Shown here: piece by piece, positions 1 to 11,518 of the stretch
Layout: each line of letters starts with the position of its first letter
How positions within the stretch are numbered: the stretch's first letter is position 1
Source of the DNA: Candidatus Binataceae bacterium
GTDB lineage: Bacteria; Desulfobacterota; Binatia; Binatales; Binataceae
Direction of reading: 5' to 3'
NCBI GenBank assembly: GCA_035294265.1
Contig: DATGLK010000028.1
Coordinates: 28,665-92,664, forward strand
DNA: 64,000 nt
Program-made: the position numbers and the translations under genes
Notes under the pieces: model-generated
What the model saw: only the letters and a program-made list of their open reading frames with translations
Database searches by the model: none
What the model was told of the DNA's origin: nothing

Positions 1-317
1 TGGCTTTTAGAGTAGCTATCAGATATCAGACGCTTAGTAGCACGTCAACCGCTAAATATCCAATAATAGCGAGTCGGACGCTTCCGTAGCGGGAAGGCGA
101 CTGGCAAGTTTGAAGTTTCGAAATCAACTTATTTTACGCGGAGCGCTTGGGGATCGCAGAAACCGCTACCGGCTTGGTGGGGTAGGCCGCCGTGCCCGCC
201 AATCGTTAGCGCGGGCACCGGCTGCCCACCCCGCTCAGGCTCGCGGGCGTTAGCCTTGCACGCATCAAGATGACGAGTCAGCAGCTTCGTTTGTTAACGA
301 GATTCGCGAGACAGCAA
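1..317. other. Non-coding stretch downstream of selD with a long hairpin
   Basis: No convincing gene is seen here. Positions 176-230 form a long imperfect hairpin: an outer stem 176-181/225-230, a weaker middle part, and a perfect 8-bp inner stem 192-199/211-218. It lies just past the selD stop and could end the minus-strand selB-selD transcript, but there is no T-run, so it may equally be a repeat-type palindrome. I looked for a selC tRNA (UCA anticodon) here and did not find one. Confidence 0.5.
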
Positions 318-1379
318 CTAGCGCAGTTCGATCGCGAAGGCGCGCTTTTCAATGACCCGGCCGACGATCGCGGCCTCCAGGCAACCGCCGCGCTGCAAAG
401 CCGCCAGCAGGTCGGCAGCATGAGCCTCGGGCAGCGCAATCAGCAATCCGCCCGAAGTTTGTGGATCGAAGGTCAGGGTAGCCAGGTTTTCTACCACCTC
501 ATCGCCAATGGCAACCCGTGGCGCGAAGTAGTCGCGGTTGCGCAGCGCGCCGCCGGGCAACATCTTTTCCTCGCAAGCCTCCAGCGCACCGGGCAGTAGC
601 GGCAAGTCGAACTCCTCGAACACCAGCGTTACCCCGCTGCTCTCGGCCATCCCTATCGCATGGCCCATCAGGCCAAAGCCTGTAATATCGGTGCTGGCGT
701 GGACCGGAAACTGGAGCATCGCCTGCGCCGCCGCGCGATTGAGCTGCGCCATCGTGCGCACCGCGGGCTGATAGAACTCCTCACGCAGGCGGTCGCGCTT
801 GAGCGCGGTCATCAGCACGCCGGTACCCAGCGGCTTAGTTAGCAGCAAGGCGTCGCCGGGCTGCGCGCCAACGTTGCGAATGATGCGGCGCGGGTCGATC
901 GTGCCGGAGACGGCCAAGCCATACTTGACCTCTTCGTCCGCCACGCTATGGCCGCCCACGATCACGGCTCCGGCCTCTTCGACCTTGGCCGCGCCGCCGC
1001 GCAAAATCTCGGTCAGCATCTCGGCCGGCAATCCGCTTTGCGGCCAGCAGACGATGTTGAGCGCAGTGCGAGGCACTCCGCCCATCGCGTAGATATCGGA
1101 CAGAGCATTGGCCGCCGCGATCTGGCCGTAAGTGAAGGGATCATCCACCACCGGGGTGAAAAAATCCACCGTGTTGACCAGCGCCAAGTCGGGGGTAAGT
1201 CGATAGACCCCAGCGTCGTCGCCGGTAGCGATGCCGACCAGCAAATCGGGATGGCCCTTGAGCTTAAGCGGGCCGAGGATTTCGTGCAGGTCCGCCGGAC
1301 CGAGTTTTCCGGCTCAACCCGCGGCCCGGCAGCGCGCGGTCAAGCGATGCTGCGGGTCCACGCCCTTCTGCTCCGTCAC
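318..1379 (-). CDS. selD: Selenide, water dikinase SelD, predicted selenoprotein (in-frame UGA = Sec22)
   Basis: SelD makes selenophosphate from selenide and ATP, the selenium donor for Sec-tRNA. The uninterrupted part (318-1244) covers the AIRS/PurM-type body with GDDAGVY, DFFTPVVDDPF, GGHS and DPQTSGG motifs, but lacks the catalytic N-terminus. Reading upstream in frame through UGA at 1314-1316 gives RLT....AAG-U-AGK. This aligns without gaps to E. coli RLTQYSHGAGCGCK, with U at the essential Cys17. I chose the GTG at 1377-1379 because GAGGGA lies 7 nt upstream, giving 353 aa against about 347 in E. coli. The gene starts 11 nt after the selB stop, so the two are probably co-transcribed. If the UGA were a real stop, a TTG-started SelD without catalytic Cys/Sec would result, which is unlikely. 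Confidence 0.9.
1289..1316 (-). promoter_or_regulatory. Sec UGA codon with candidate bacterial SECIS hairpin
   Basis: On the minus strand the UGA (1316-1314) is followed after 12 nt by a perfect 5-bp hairpin, GGTCC-GGC-GGACC (1301-1289). Bacterial SECIS elements lie inside the coding sequence immediately 3' of the UGA, with the SelB-binding loop roughly 16-37 nt downstream. This loop sits at about +18 to +20. The fit of position and shape is seen directly; the SECIS role is inferred. Confidence 0.6.
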
Positions 1380-1390
1380 CAACGCTTCCC

Positions 1391-3322
1391 TCACTTTTGG
1401 ATGCTCGCTTGGGGCTGGCGCAGCCGGCGTTCATCTCCTACCCGCACGGTCAGCCCGGAGCGATCAAAATATTCTAGCAGTGTAATCGCGAATTTACGCG
1501 ATACCCCAACCAAGTCCCGAAACGCGCCGGCCGCGATCCCGGATTGGCGCCCCAGCACCTGGAGCAGCTTTTGCCGGGCCTGCTCAAGCTGGGTACTCTC
1601 GATATAGTGTTCCGGCGACAGGCGCACGATACGCCCCTGCCGCTCCAGCGCCGTCAGCAGCGGGCGCATCCGCTGATCGGTCAGGCCCGTGTAGTGGCTG
1701 AGTTGGCGAATTTCGGGCGGCTGCAATCCTGCATCCTTGAGCACCGTGCCGATGCGGTCGGCCAGTTGTGCATCCTCGCCCGCCAGCCGGATTTGATGGC
1801 TCTTGAGTCGCAGCGCACTATCGTCGCGCACCAGCTCGCTTTCAGTACCGAGTTTATCGATCACGGTGCGGAACACCCGCGCCGAGATATCAAAAGGTAG
1901 CTGGGCGCGCAGCAGCTCCATCTCCAGTCCCGGCGAGAGCGGATTGGCCTGATGATGTTCACGAACCGCCGCCAGGCTCAGGCGTTTCAATTCCTTCCAT
2001 TTCTCGCTGGTGGTATAGACTTCCTCCTCGCCCAGGGTCAGGCGAATCAGGCGCGGATCGGTCAGCGCTGGGGCCAATTCGTCGGGCCTGCGATTGAGCA
2101 GGATGCCTACGCGATGGGCCGCCGTCGCGAAGCTGTCCTGGAGATTCAAAAATGCCTCCAGCGCGGCCGCGTCCGGTGGTCCTTCCAGCAATTGCAGGCG
2201 CTGGCGATAGAGCTCGCGCGGGCGGCGCGTGCGCCGGCCTAGCGGATTGAGCACGACCCCGCCACCCAGGGTGCGCTGGCTGGTTTCATCGCGAATCACG
2301 AAGCGATCACCGGCCAACGCGACCACCGGGGTTTGCAGCACCAGTTGGGCCAAGCCACTGGACTTGATCGCGATTTCTTCCTCGGCTTCCAACACGATAA
2401 CCCGGCCCAGAGCCTGGGCAGTGGCAATAAACAGCCTGATGTGTGTGTTGTTGGCTAGCGCCCGCTTAGCCGCAGGCCGCACCTCCAGCCGCACGTCGAG
2501 CCGATCGCTCTGCACGTCCAACCGTTCGTCGGCCAGCACCGCACCGCGGCTGATCTCTAGCTTCTCGGGCGCGACCAGATTGAGCGCCACTCGCTGGCCG
2601 GGTTGACCCTCTTCCACCGGCTGTGAATGGACCTGGATTGAGCGCACTCGCACCTCGCCCCCGCCGGGCAAAAGGCGCAGCTTTTGTCCGTTGTGAACCG
2701 AGCCTCCCAAAGCCGTGCCGGTTACGATGGTGCCATGCCCTTTCATTACGAAGGCGCGATCGACCGGGAGGCGGAACAGACCAGTGGCACGGCGCGCCTG
2801 GAAGTCGGCGAGTTGGCGCGCGATCTCTTGGCGAAGATCCTCGATACCCTGTCCGCTGATCGCCGACACCGCGATGACCGGCGCCTCGGCCAGCACGGTA
2901 CTTTCGGCCAAGATGCGAATCTCTTCTTCGACCTCGCCTAAGCGGGCAGCAGGTACCAGGTCAGCCTTTGTAATGACGAAGATGCCGCGCCGCACACCGA
3001 GCAGATGGAGTAAGTCGAAATGCTCTTCGCTTTGCGGCATCACTCCGTCGTCGGCTGCCACCACGAACAGCGCCAGATCGATGCCATGGGCACCTGCAAG
3101 CATGTTATGGATAAAGCGCTCGTGCCCCGGCACATCAATGATTCCCACTCGCATCCCGCTGGGCAGACTCAGATAAGCGAAGCCCAGGTCGATCGAAATG
3201 CCGCGTTCTTTTTCTTCCTTGAGGCGATCGGTGTCCTGGCCGGTGAGGGCCTTGATGAGCGCAGTCTTGCCGTGATCGATATGGCCGGCGGTGCCGATAA
3301 TGACCTGGGTAACCGCTATCAT
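1391..3322 (-). CDS. selB: Selenocysteine-specific translation elongation factor SelB
   Basis: SelB is the EF-Tu-like GTPase that delivers Sec-tRNA to in-frame UGA codons marked by a SECIS. The G-domain is at the N-terminus: GHIDHGKT at residues 13-20, DVPGHE for G3, and TKAD for G4. Beta-barrel domains 2 and 3 follow, then a C-terminal winged-helix part that binds the SECIS. At 643 aa the length is normal for the family. The ATG at 3320-3322 is the start. selD follows 11 nt after the stop, and its UGA is a direct client. selA and selC are not in the window. Confidence 0.96.
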   Translation of the reverse strand: MIAVTQVIIGTAGHIDHGKTALIKALTGQDTDRLKEEKERGISIDLGFAYLSLPSGMRVGIIDVPGHERFIHNMLAGAHGIDLALFVVAADDGVMPQSEEHFDLLHLLGVRRGIFVITKADLVPAARLGEVEEEIRILAESTVLAEAPVIAVSAISGQGIEDLRQEIARQLADFQARRATGLFRLPVDRAFVMKGHGTIVTGTALGGSVHNGQKLRLLPGGGEVRVRSIQVHSQPVEEGQPGQRVALNLVAPEKLEISRGAVLADERLDVQSDRLDVRLEVRPAAKRALANNTHIRLFIATAQALGRVIVLEAEEEIAIKSSGLAQLVLQTPVVALAGDRFVIRDETSQRTLGGGVVLNPLGRRTRRPRELYRQRLQLLEGPPDAAALEAFLNLQDSFATAAHRVGILLNRRPDELAPALTDPRLIRLTLGEEEVYTTSEKWKELKRLSLAAVREHHQANPLSPGLEMELLRAQLPFDISARVFRTVIDKLGTESELVRDDSALRLKSHQIRLAGEDAQLADRIGTVLKDAGLQPPEIRQLSHYTGLTDQRMRPLLTALERQGRIVRLSPEHYIESTQLEQARQKLLQVLGRQSGIAAGAFRDLVGVSRKFAITLLEYFDRSGLTVRVGDERRLRQPQASIQK

Positions 3323-3465
3323 AGCGCTCCAAGCTTACACCGCCGGCGCCGTTCTCAACAGTTGGGCGGCGCGCTTGCCTGGGAGTTAATCTCGCTCCCA
3401 CCCGGTCGCCTAGCACGGTCCTGTGGGCTACGATGCGCCCCAGTCCGCGGCTTTAGGAGGGTTCG

Positions 3466-3933
3466 ATGAACTTCAAGATATCCGTCCCGTGGTGCCTCTT
3501 GACCTCGCTCGGCTTACTATTAACGGGGTGCAGTTCGAACAGCTCGGCCCAATCTGTCTATAACAACGCCAGCCTCAAAGGCAGCTACGCGCTTTCCTTT
3601 GCGGTCGCGGTGGGCAGCAGCAATGGTTCGATCTCCTACACCGGCGGTAACGGGGTAATGGTGGCCGACGGCAACGGCAACTTGAGCGGCAGCGAGAGTT
3701 ACACGGACACCGAGGGTGACGTCTGCTCCAATTTGGCTTTGAGCGGGACCTATACCATCAATCCCAACGGCACCGGCCTGGCGGTTTTCAAATACGGTAC
3801 CAACAACAGCGACGCCAATTGCCAGGGCTCGCTCACGCAGGCGCTGGTCATCGCGCAGGGGGGCGAATTAGTGAAGACCTCCAACCTCAACGCCAACGTG
3901 GCCCAGCTCTCGGGCGAGTGGACCCGCCAGTAG
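3466..3933 (+). CDS. Small secreted lipoprotein, function unknown
   Basis: The 155-aa product begins with a lipoprotein signal peptide: Lys at position 4, a hydrophobic stretch, and lipobox LTGC with Cys22. The start is supported by AGGAGG about 6 nt upstream. The mature part is rich in Gly, Ser, Asn and Thr, with short beta-strand-like segments and two cysteines that could pair. It resembles the small all-beta lipoproteins common in Acidobacteria-like and deltaproteobacterial genomes. No catalytic motif is visible. It stands alone, divergent from selB. Confidence 0.75.
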   Translation: MNFKISVPWCLLTSLGLLLTGCSSNSSAQSVYNNASLKGSYALSFAVAVGSSNGSISYTGGNGVMVADGNGNLSGSESYTDTEGDVCSNLALSGTYTINPNGTGLAVFKYGTNNSDANCQGSLTQALVIAQGGELVKTSNLNANVAQLSGEWTRQ

Positions 3934-4063
3934 CGCGCGGGCGCGCTCCAGGAGGCATGGCGCCAGCCGCGCCTCTGGAGCTTCCATTGGTAGTCGTTGA
4001 TTAGCTATCTTTAACGTATTAGCGGATATCGCGCGCTTCTCGTCGCAATCCCGCGCAGTGAGC

Positions 4064-4468
4064 TCAGCCCATCACCTGGCAGCTATCGATCGCGACCTCA
4101 TACATGACTCGCCGCTCGCCCGGAGCGCGATGGGGATACCGCTCCTGGTTGAGATACTTCTTGGCCAGAATGTCGATATGTTGCTCGGCTGGGGGCCCGT
4201 CGGTGCGTCGAGTTACATGGCCGCGCAGTTGGACATAACGGTAGGGGTTGGCTGGGTCCATCACTACCAACGCAACCTTGGGGTTGGAATCCAGGTTGCG
4301 TTCCTTGCGCCGGCCAACCGCGGTATTAATCCGCAGCGTGTCTGAACGGAAGTCAAACCACAGCGGAGTGGCTTGCGGCGAGCCGTCGGGCATCACCGTG
4401 GCCAACACCGCGAAGGCGACCTTATCAGTGAACAAATCAAGGTATTTAGCGGGAATCTTGCTCGCCAT
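4064..4468 (-). CDS. PPOX-class pyridoxamine-oxidase-fold protein, possibly F420-dependent
   Basis: The 134-aa single-domain protein has the split-barrel fold of the pyridoxamine 5'-phosphate oxidase / F420 reductase superfamily. It opens with a short helix, then FAVLATV..DGSPQ and PLWFDF, followed by RINTA.GR.KERNL (the usual cofactor-phosphate-binding region), VALVVMDP and a C-terminal half ending in a beta strand. Members use FMN or F420; the sequence alone does not settle which. AGGAGGGG precedes the ATG by about 8 nt. It is transcribed alone, away from the bactofilin/ATP synthase operon. Confidence 0.85.
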   Translation of the reverse strand: MASKIPAKYLDLFTDKVAFAVLATVMPDGSPQATPLWFDFRSDTLRINTAVGRRKERNLDSNPKVALVVMDPANPYRYVQLRGHVTRRTDGPPAEQHIDILAKKYLNQERYPHRAPGERRVMYEVAIDSCQVMG

Positions 4469-4606
4469 GACAGTGCCCCTCCTGGGCCGGGACGAGTTTC
4501 AATCAATCCATTATTGGGCCCTAATCGCAAGGGATGCCAGCGTCTGCTCTTGACCGTCGAGGGCTCGGCCTGACACTATTTTTTAACCGATGCGTAGGGC
4601 CAAAAA

Positions 4607-4635
4607 TTGACTCCGGTCAGGGCATCGGTTATAGC
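4607..4635 (+). promoter_or_regulatory. Candidate sigma-70 promoter for the bactofilin-ATP synthase operon
   Basis: TTGACT at 4607-4612 and TATAGC at 4630-4635 are separated by exactly 17 nt. They lie about 57 nt before the bactofilin ATG, and no gene intervenes. The match is 5/6 and 4/6 to the vegetative consensus. Confidence 0.55.
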
Positions 4636-4691
4636 CCTTGAGAACTGCGGAGCGCGGTCGTCGGGCGTGCATACTGGCTAAGGAGCGAAGC

Positions 4692-5237
4692 ATGGCGCTG
4701 TTTAATAAAGAGGCGGAGAAGAATCGACCTGCGGACAATAACAAGTTCGCCGCGCCGGCTATCGCCAATCCGGTCCCGCCCATCAGTCCTCCTCTTGAAG
4801 CCCATCCTGCGCCGCGCACAGCGCCGGCTGCAGGCGTGGAGTCACGGGCCTACCTGGACCGTGGCGCTAAGATCAGCGGCAAGTTGTTCTTCGAGGGACC
4901 GGTAAGGATCGACGGCCAGGTAGACGGCGAGATAAGCGCCAATGATGAGGTCACGATCGGCGAAGGGGCGATTGTAACCGCCCAAATCAAGGCAGTGTCG
5001 GTAGTGGTCTCGGGCAAGATAAGCGGTGACATTACGGCCAACAAGCGGGTGGAGATTCGTCCCACGGCGCGGGTCTTTGGTAATTTGACCACGCCCCTGC
5101 TGGCGGTCCATGAGGGTGCGCTGTTCGAGGGACATTGCACGATGCGGGCGGAGAGCGCTCGCGAGGAACGCAAAGTCACCCCGATCGCCAAGGAGGAGCG
5201 CGTGGCGCAGGCCGCGGGCGGTCAAAAGCAGGCCTAG
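4692..5237 (+). CDS. Bactofilin family cytoskeletal protein
   Basis: This is a polymer-forming beta-helical scaffold protein (DUF583). The first ~50 residues are a disordered Pro/Ala-rich tail. A roughly 100-residue repeat region follows, typical of bactofilins: YLDRGAKISG, GPVRIDGQVDG, ISGDI and VFGNL, then a charged tail. I chose the ATG at 4692 because AAGGAG lies just upstream, although the frame is open to 4638. It is the first gene of the cluster that continues into the ATP synthase subunits. A bactofilin or ParAB gene beside atpF' is a recurrent deltaproteobacterial arrangement. Confidence 0.9.
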   Translation: MALFNKEAEKNRPADNNKFAAPAIANPVPPISPPLEAHPAPRTAPAAGVESRAYLDRGAKISGKLFFEGPVRIDGQVDGEISANDEVTIGEGAIVTAQIKAVSVVVSGKISGDITANKRVEIRPTARVFGNLTTPLLAVHEGALFEGHCTMRAESAREERKVTPIAKEERVAQAAGGQKQA

Positions 5238-5318
5238 CACCTAGACCTTGTCCCGTTCCAGCCCGGTTCGCTTACAGATGAAAGCCACTCAGACGTCCCG
5301 CACGGGAGACGCCTAATT

Positions 5319-5786
5319 ATGCTCAGCTTACCACCAAATTGGGGGACCTTCGCGGTCCTGATTGTTTCTTTTCTGGTTTTCTGGTTTATTTTCAAACGTC
5401 TTTTGTTCGAGCCTTTCCTCCGCCTTCTGAGCGATCGCGAGCGCACGTTGAAAAGCTTGCAAGAGCGCACCGAGTTGCTGCTCAGAGAAGGACGCACTGC
5501 ACGCCAGCGACGGGAGGAGGAATTGAGTGGAACCCGTCGGCAAGCGCTGTTGGAACGCGAGGAGCGGCGGCGGCAGGCCGAGGAACAGGCGGGTAAAGTG
5601 CTTGAGGAGGCGCGGGTGGCAGCCAAAGATTCATTGGAGCGGGTGCGCGCGCAAATCGAGCGCGAATTGCGCGCGGCCGAAGAACAATTGGGTACGCTGA
5701 GCGACAACTTGGCGGCGGAACTGGCGGAACAAGTGCTAGGCCGGCCCCTGCGCGGCCGCGGCCCCCAGGTCTATTCGGATAACTAA
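5319..5786 (+). CDS. atpF': ATP synthase F0 subunit b' (second stator subunit)
   Basis: The 155-aa product has one N-terminal membrane helix at about residues 8-28, followed by a long, highly charged amphipathic helix rich in Glu, Arg and Gln. This is the peripheral stalk architecture. No cleaved leader is evident. It lies 7 nt before atpF, and the pair forms a b/b' heterodimeric stator as in deltaproteobacteria, cyanobacteria and alphaproteobacteria. Naming follows the usual order, in which the subunit lacking a signal-like extension comes first. The gene is sometimes called atpX or atpG'. Confidence 0.88.
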   Translation: MLSLPPNWGTFAVLIVSFLVFWFIFKRLLFEPFLRLLSDRERTLKSLQERTELLLREGRTARQRREEELSGTRRQALLEREERRRQAEEQAGKVLEEARVAAKDSLERVRAQIERELRAAEEQLGTLSDNLAAELAEQVLGRPLRGRGPQVYSDN

Positions 5787-5793
5787 AAGCGGA

Positions 5794-6369
5794 ATGAAAC
5801 GACCGTCGATCGCAGCTCTTACTTTGGCGGCTTGGATGCTGCCAGCTCTGGCGTGGGCCGCGCCAGCGACAGCCGAGGCGGGCGGCTCTTGGCTGGTGTG
5901 GCTACTCTACGTCATCAATTTTTCGATTTTCGTTTATCTGGTCTCCCATTACGCAGCGCCTGCGGCACGCAATTTCTTCCACGAGCGGGCGAGTGCTATT
6001 CGGGGCAATCTCAATCGCTTGCAGAGCGATTTTCAGGCCGCTCAACTCGAGGAACAGCAGGCTCGTGCCGCGCTGGGCAAACTGGAAGCGGAAAAGGCGG
6101 CTTTGCAGAGTGCGATGCGCGCGGAGACCGAGCACGAGACCCGGCGGATCCAGGAGCAGGCTCGCGCCGCCGCCGAACGGATCAGGCGCGATGGTGAATT
6201 GACCGCGCAAGCCGCCGCCGAGCGAGCCAGGCGCGAGTTGAGCGCGCGCTTGGTGCGTGCCGCCATCGAAAGCGCGCGCCAGCTGGTCGCACGAGATTTC
6301 GGCCCGGCAGATCAATCCCGCCTGGTCCAGGAATTCATGGACGTCGTACGCGATGGGGAACGCCAGTGA
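5794..6369 (+). CDS. atpF: ATP synthase F0 subunit b
   Basis: The 191-aa product has an N-terminal hydrophobic leader (residues 5-22, ending AWA) and a second membrane helix at about residues 33-52. A long coiled coil full of Glu, Arg, Gln and Ala follows, ending in a delta-binding C-terminus. The leader-like N-terminal extension is typical of b subunits in Geobacter-type operons. The stop codon overlaps the GTG start of atpH by 4 nt, implying translational coupling. Confidence 0.9.
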   Translation: MKRPSIAALTLAAWMLPALAWAAPATAEAGGSWLVWLLYVINFSIFVYLVSHYAAPAARNFFHERASAIRGNLNRLQSDFQAAQLEEQQARAALGKLEAEKAALQSAMRAETEHETRRIQEQARAAAERIRRDGELTAQAAAERARRELSARLVRAAIESARQLVARDFGPADQSRLVQEFMDVVRDGERQ

Positions 6370-6902
6370 CCGGCTCCACGGTGGCTAACCGCTACGCCCG
6401 CGCCTTGCTCGAACTGGCGCTCGAGCAGAACCAGCTCGAAGCCTGGGGCGAGGAATTGACCCGTCTGGCCCAATTAATCAGCGCGCCCGAATTGGCCGCG
6501 CAACTGGTTTCTCCTGAACTGGCCGACAGCGCGCGCTTACAGGCCGTCGCCCTGATCGGGGAGAAGCTGGGTCTGAGCTTTCCCTTGCGCTCGTTCGGGA
6601 TGGTTGTGGCGCGCCATCGCCGCCTGCCCGATCTGCCCGCGATAGCGCTGTCCTACCAGGACCTGCTCGACCGTCATTTGGGCCGGGTACGGGCACAGTT
6701 GACGTTCGCTATCGCCCCCACCCCCGAGCAGACCAGCGCCGTAGTGGCCGCGCTGGAAGCGCGCAGCGGCAAGCGCGTCCTGGCCACGGTCAAAATCGAC
6801 CCCAACTTGTTGGGCGGGGTGATGGCGGAAGTCGAAGGACGCACCTACGATGCCAGCTTGGCAACCGCGATGGCACGGCTGCAAAGCCAATTGATCTCGT
6901 GA
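6366..6902 (+). CDS. atpH: ATP synthase F1 subunit delta (OSCP)
   Basis: This subunit links the F1 head to the peripheral stalk. The 178-aa protein shows the N-terminal six-helix domain with ANRYARALLELA at its start. The C-terminal signature region is DPNLLGGVMAEVEGRTYDAS, close to the family pattern. It starts at GTG overlapping the atpF stop (GTGA). A 103-nt gap separates it from atpA, the largest gap in the operon. Confidence 0.94.
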   Translation: MTGSTVANRYARALLELALEQNQLEAWGEELTRLAQLISAPELAAQLVSPELADSARLQAVALIGEKLGLSFPLRSFGMVVARHRRLPDLPAIALSYQDLLDRHLGRVRAQLTFAIAPTPEQTSAVVAALEARSGKRVLATVKIDPNLLGGVMAEVEGRTYDASLATAMARLQSQLIS

Positions 6903-6928
6903 AAGTATCGATGCGAACCACGGGGCCC

Positions 6929-6951
6929 TTCAGACCTCGCTCGGGCCTGAA
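6929..6951 (+). other. Intercistronic hairpin between atpH and atpA
   Basis: The arms TTCAGACC and GGCCTGAA form an 8-bp stem with one mismatch around a 7-nt loop. No T-run follows, so it looks like a processing or mRNA-stability element, not a terminator. It may help set subunit stoichiometry between the stalk genes and the F1 catalytic genes. Confidence 0.35.
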
Positions 6952-7005
6952 AGCGCTTGAATTTCAGGCGGCATGACGAAAACCAGTTAAAGAACCAAAA
7001 AAGCT

Positions 7006-8541
<1,536 letters not shown>

Positions 8542-8559
8542 GAGGCTGACACCCGATAG

Positions 8560-10873
<2,314 letters not shown>

Positions 10874-10883
10874 GGAGTTCACG

Positions 10884-11312
10884 ATGGCCGCGGCTCAACT
10901 GCCCTTCAAACTCGTCACCCCCACCGGCATCCTGTTCGATCAGCCGGTGCGCGAGGTCACCGCGGTCAACGTGCGGGGTGAGTTCGGGGTTCTGCCCGAG
11001 CACGTAAACTTTATTACTGCCTTGCTGCCGGGAATTCTAACCGTCGTCCTGGCCGACGGCGGCCAGCATTTCTACCTTGTTTCGGGCGGCCTGGCGGAGG
11101 TACGCGACGGCCAACTGACGGTGTTGGCACGCACTGCCGAACGGGCCGAGGACGTGACCGGCGACGATTTGACCAACGCCTTGATGCAAGCCGAAGAAAA
11201 GTTGCGCCGCCTGAGCTTCTATGAACCCGAATATCAAAACGCGCAAAACGAATTACAACTGGTGCGGGCGCGCCAGCAAGCGATGGCGATCGCCCGCTCT
11301 GCCGCCCACTGA
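10884..11312 (+). CDS. atpC: ATP synthase F1 subunit epsilon
   Basis: A 142-aa product: an N-terminal beta-sandwich (PFKLVTPTGILFDQPVREV, then GEFGVLPEH) and a C-terminal helical hairpin that can inhibit ATP hydrolysis. I chose the ATG at 10884 because TAAGGAG precedes it by 6-8 nt and the start matches other epsilon subunits; the open frame extends further upstream inside atpD. It is the last gene of the operon. The a (atpB) and c (atpE) genes are not in this window, so the synthase is encoded at two loci. Confidence 0.95.
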   Translation: MAAAQLPFKLVTPTGILFDQPVREVTAVNVRGEFGVLPEHVNFITALLPGILTVVLADGGQHFYLVSGGLAEVRDGQLTVLARTAERAEDVTGDDLTNALMQAEEKLRRLSFYEPEYQNAQNELQLVRARQQAMAIARSAAH

Positions 11313-11345
11313 AGGATTCTGGTCCACCCCAATTGGTCTTGGGAG

Positions 11346-11363
11346 CACAGGCTTTCGCCTGTG
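11346..11363 (+). terminator. Candidate hairpin terminator after atpC
   Basis: CACAGGC-TTTC-GCCTGTG is a perfect 7-bp stem with a tetraloop, starting 33 nt past the atpC stop. ATTTGTG follows, which is only a weak T-tract. Confidence 0.4.
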
Positions 11364-11506
11364 ATTTGTGCGGGCGCCTGAAGCATCGGCTGTGCTCGCG
11401 CACATCCTCGTCGGCAGACGCTTTCTAGGCCCATAATAAAGCCACCTGCCTGGATTAGCGCTCAAGCCGCGCCATCACGGCATGTGCCGCACTGAATTGC
11501 GTCAGG

Positions 11507-11512
11507 TATAAT
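11507..11512 (+). promoter_or_regulatory. Perfect -10 box (TATAAT) just upstream of the RNase gene
   Basis: TATAAT matches the consensus fully. The -35 region (about 11484-11489) is weak. Transcription would start near 11519, leaving no leader for the TTG start at 11519 or only about 17 nt for the in-frame GTG at 11537. The mRNA may therefore be leaderless or nearly so. Confidence 0.45.
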
Positions 11513-11518
11513 GGATCT

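Noticed and set aside
1-317. selC tRNA next to selB-selD
   Set aside because: The hairpin at 176-230 has no UCA anticodon or tRNA arms on either strand.
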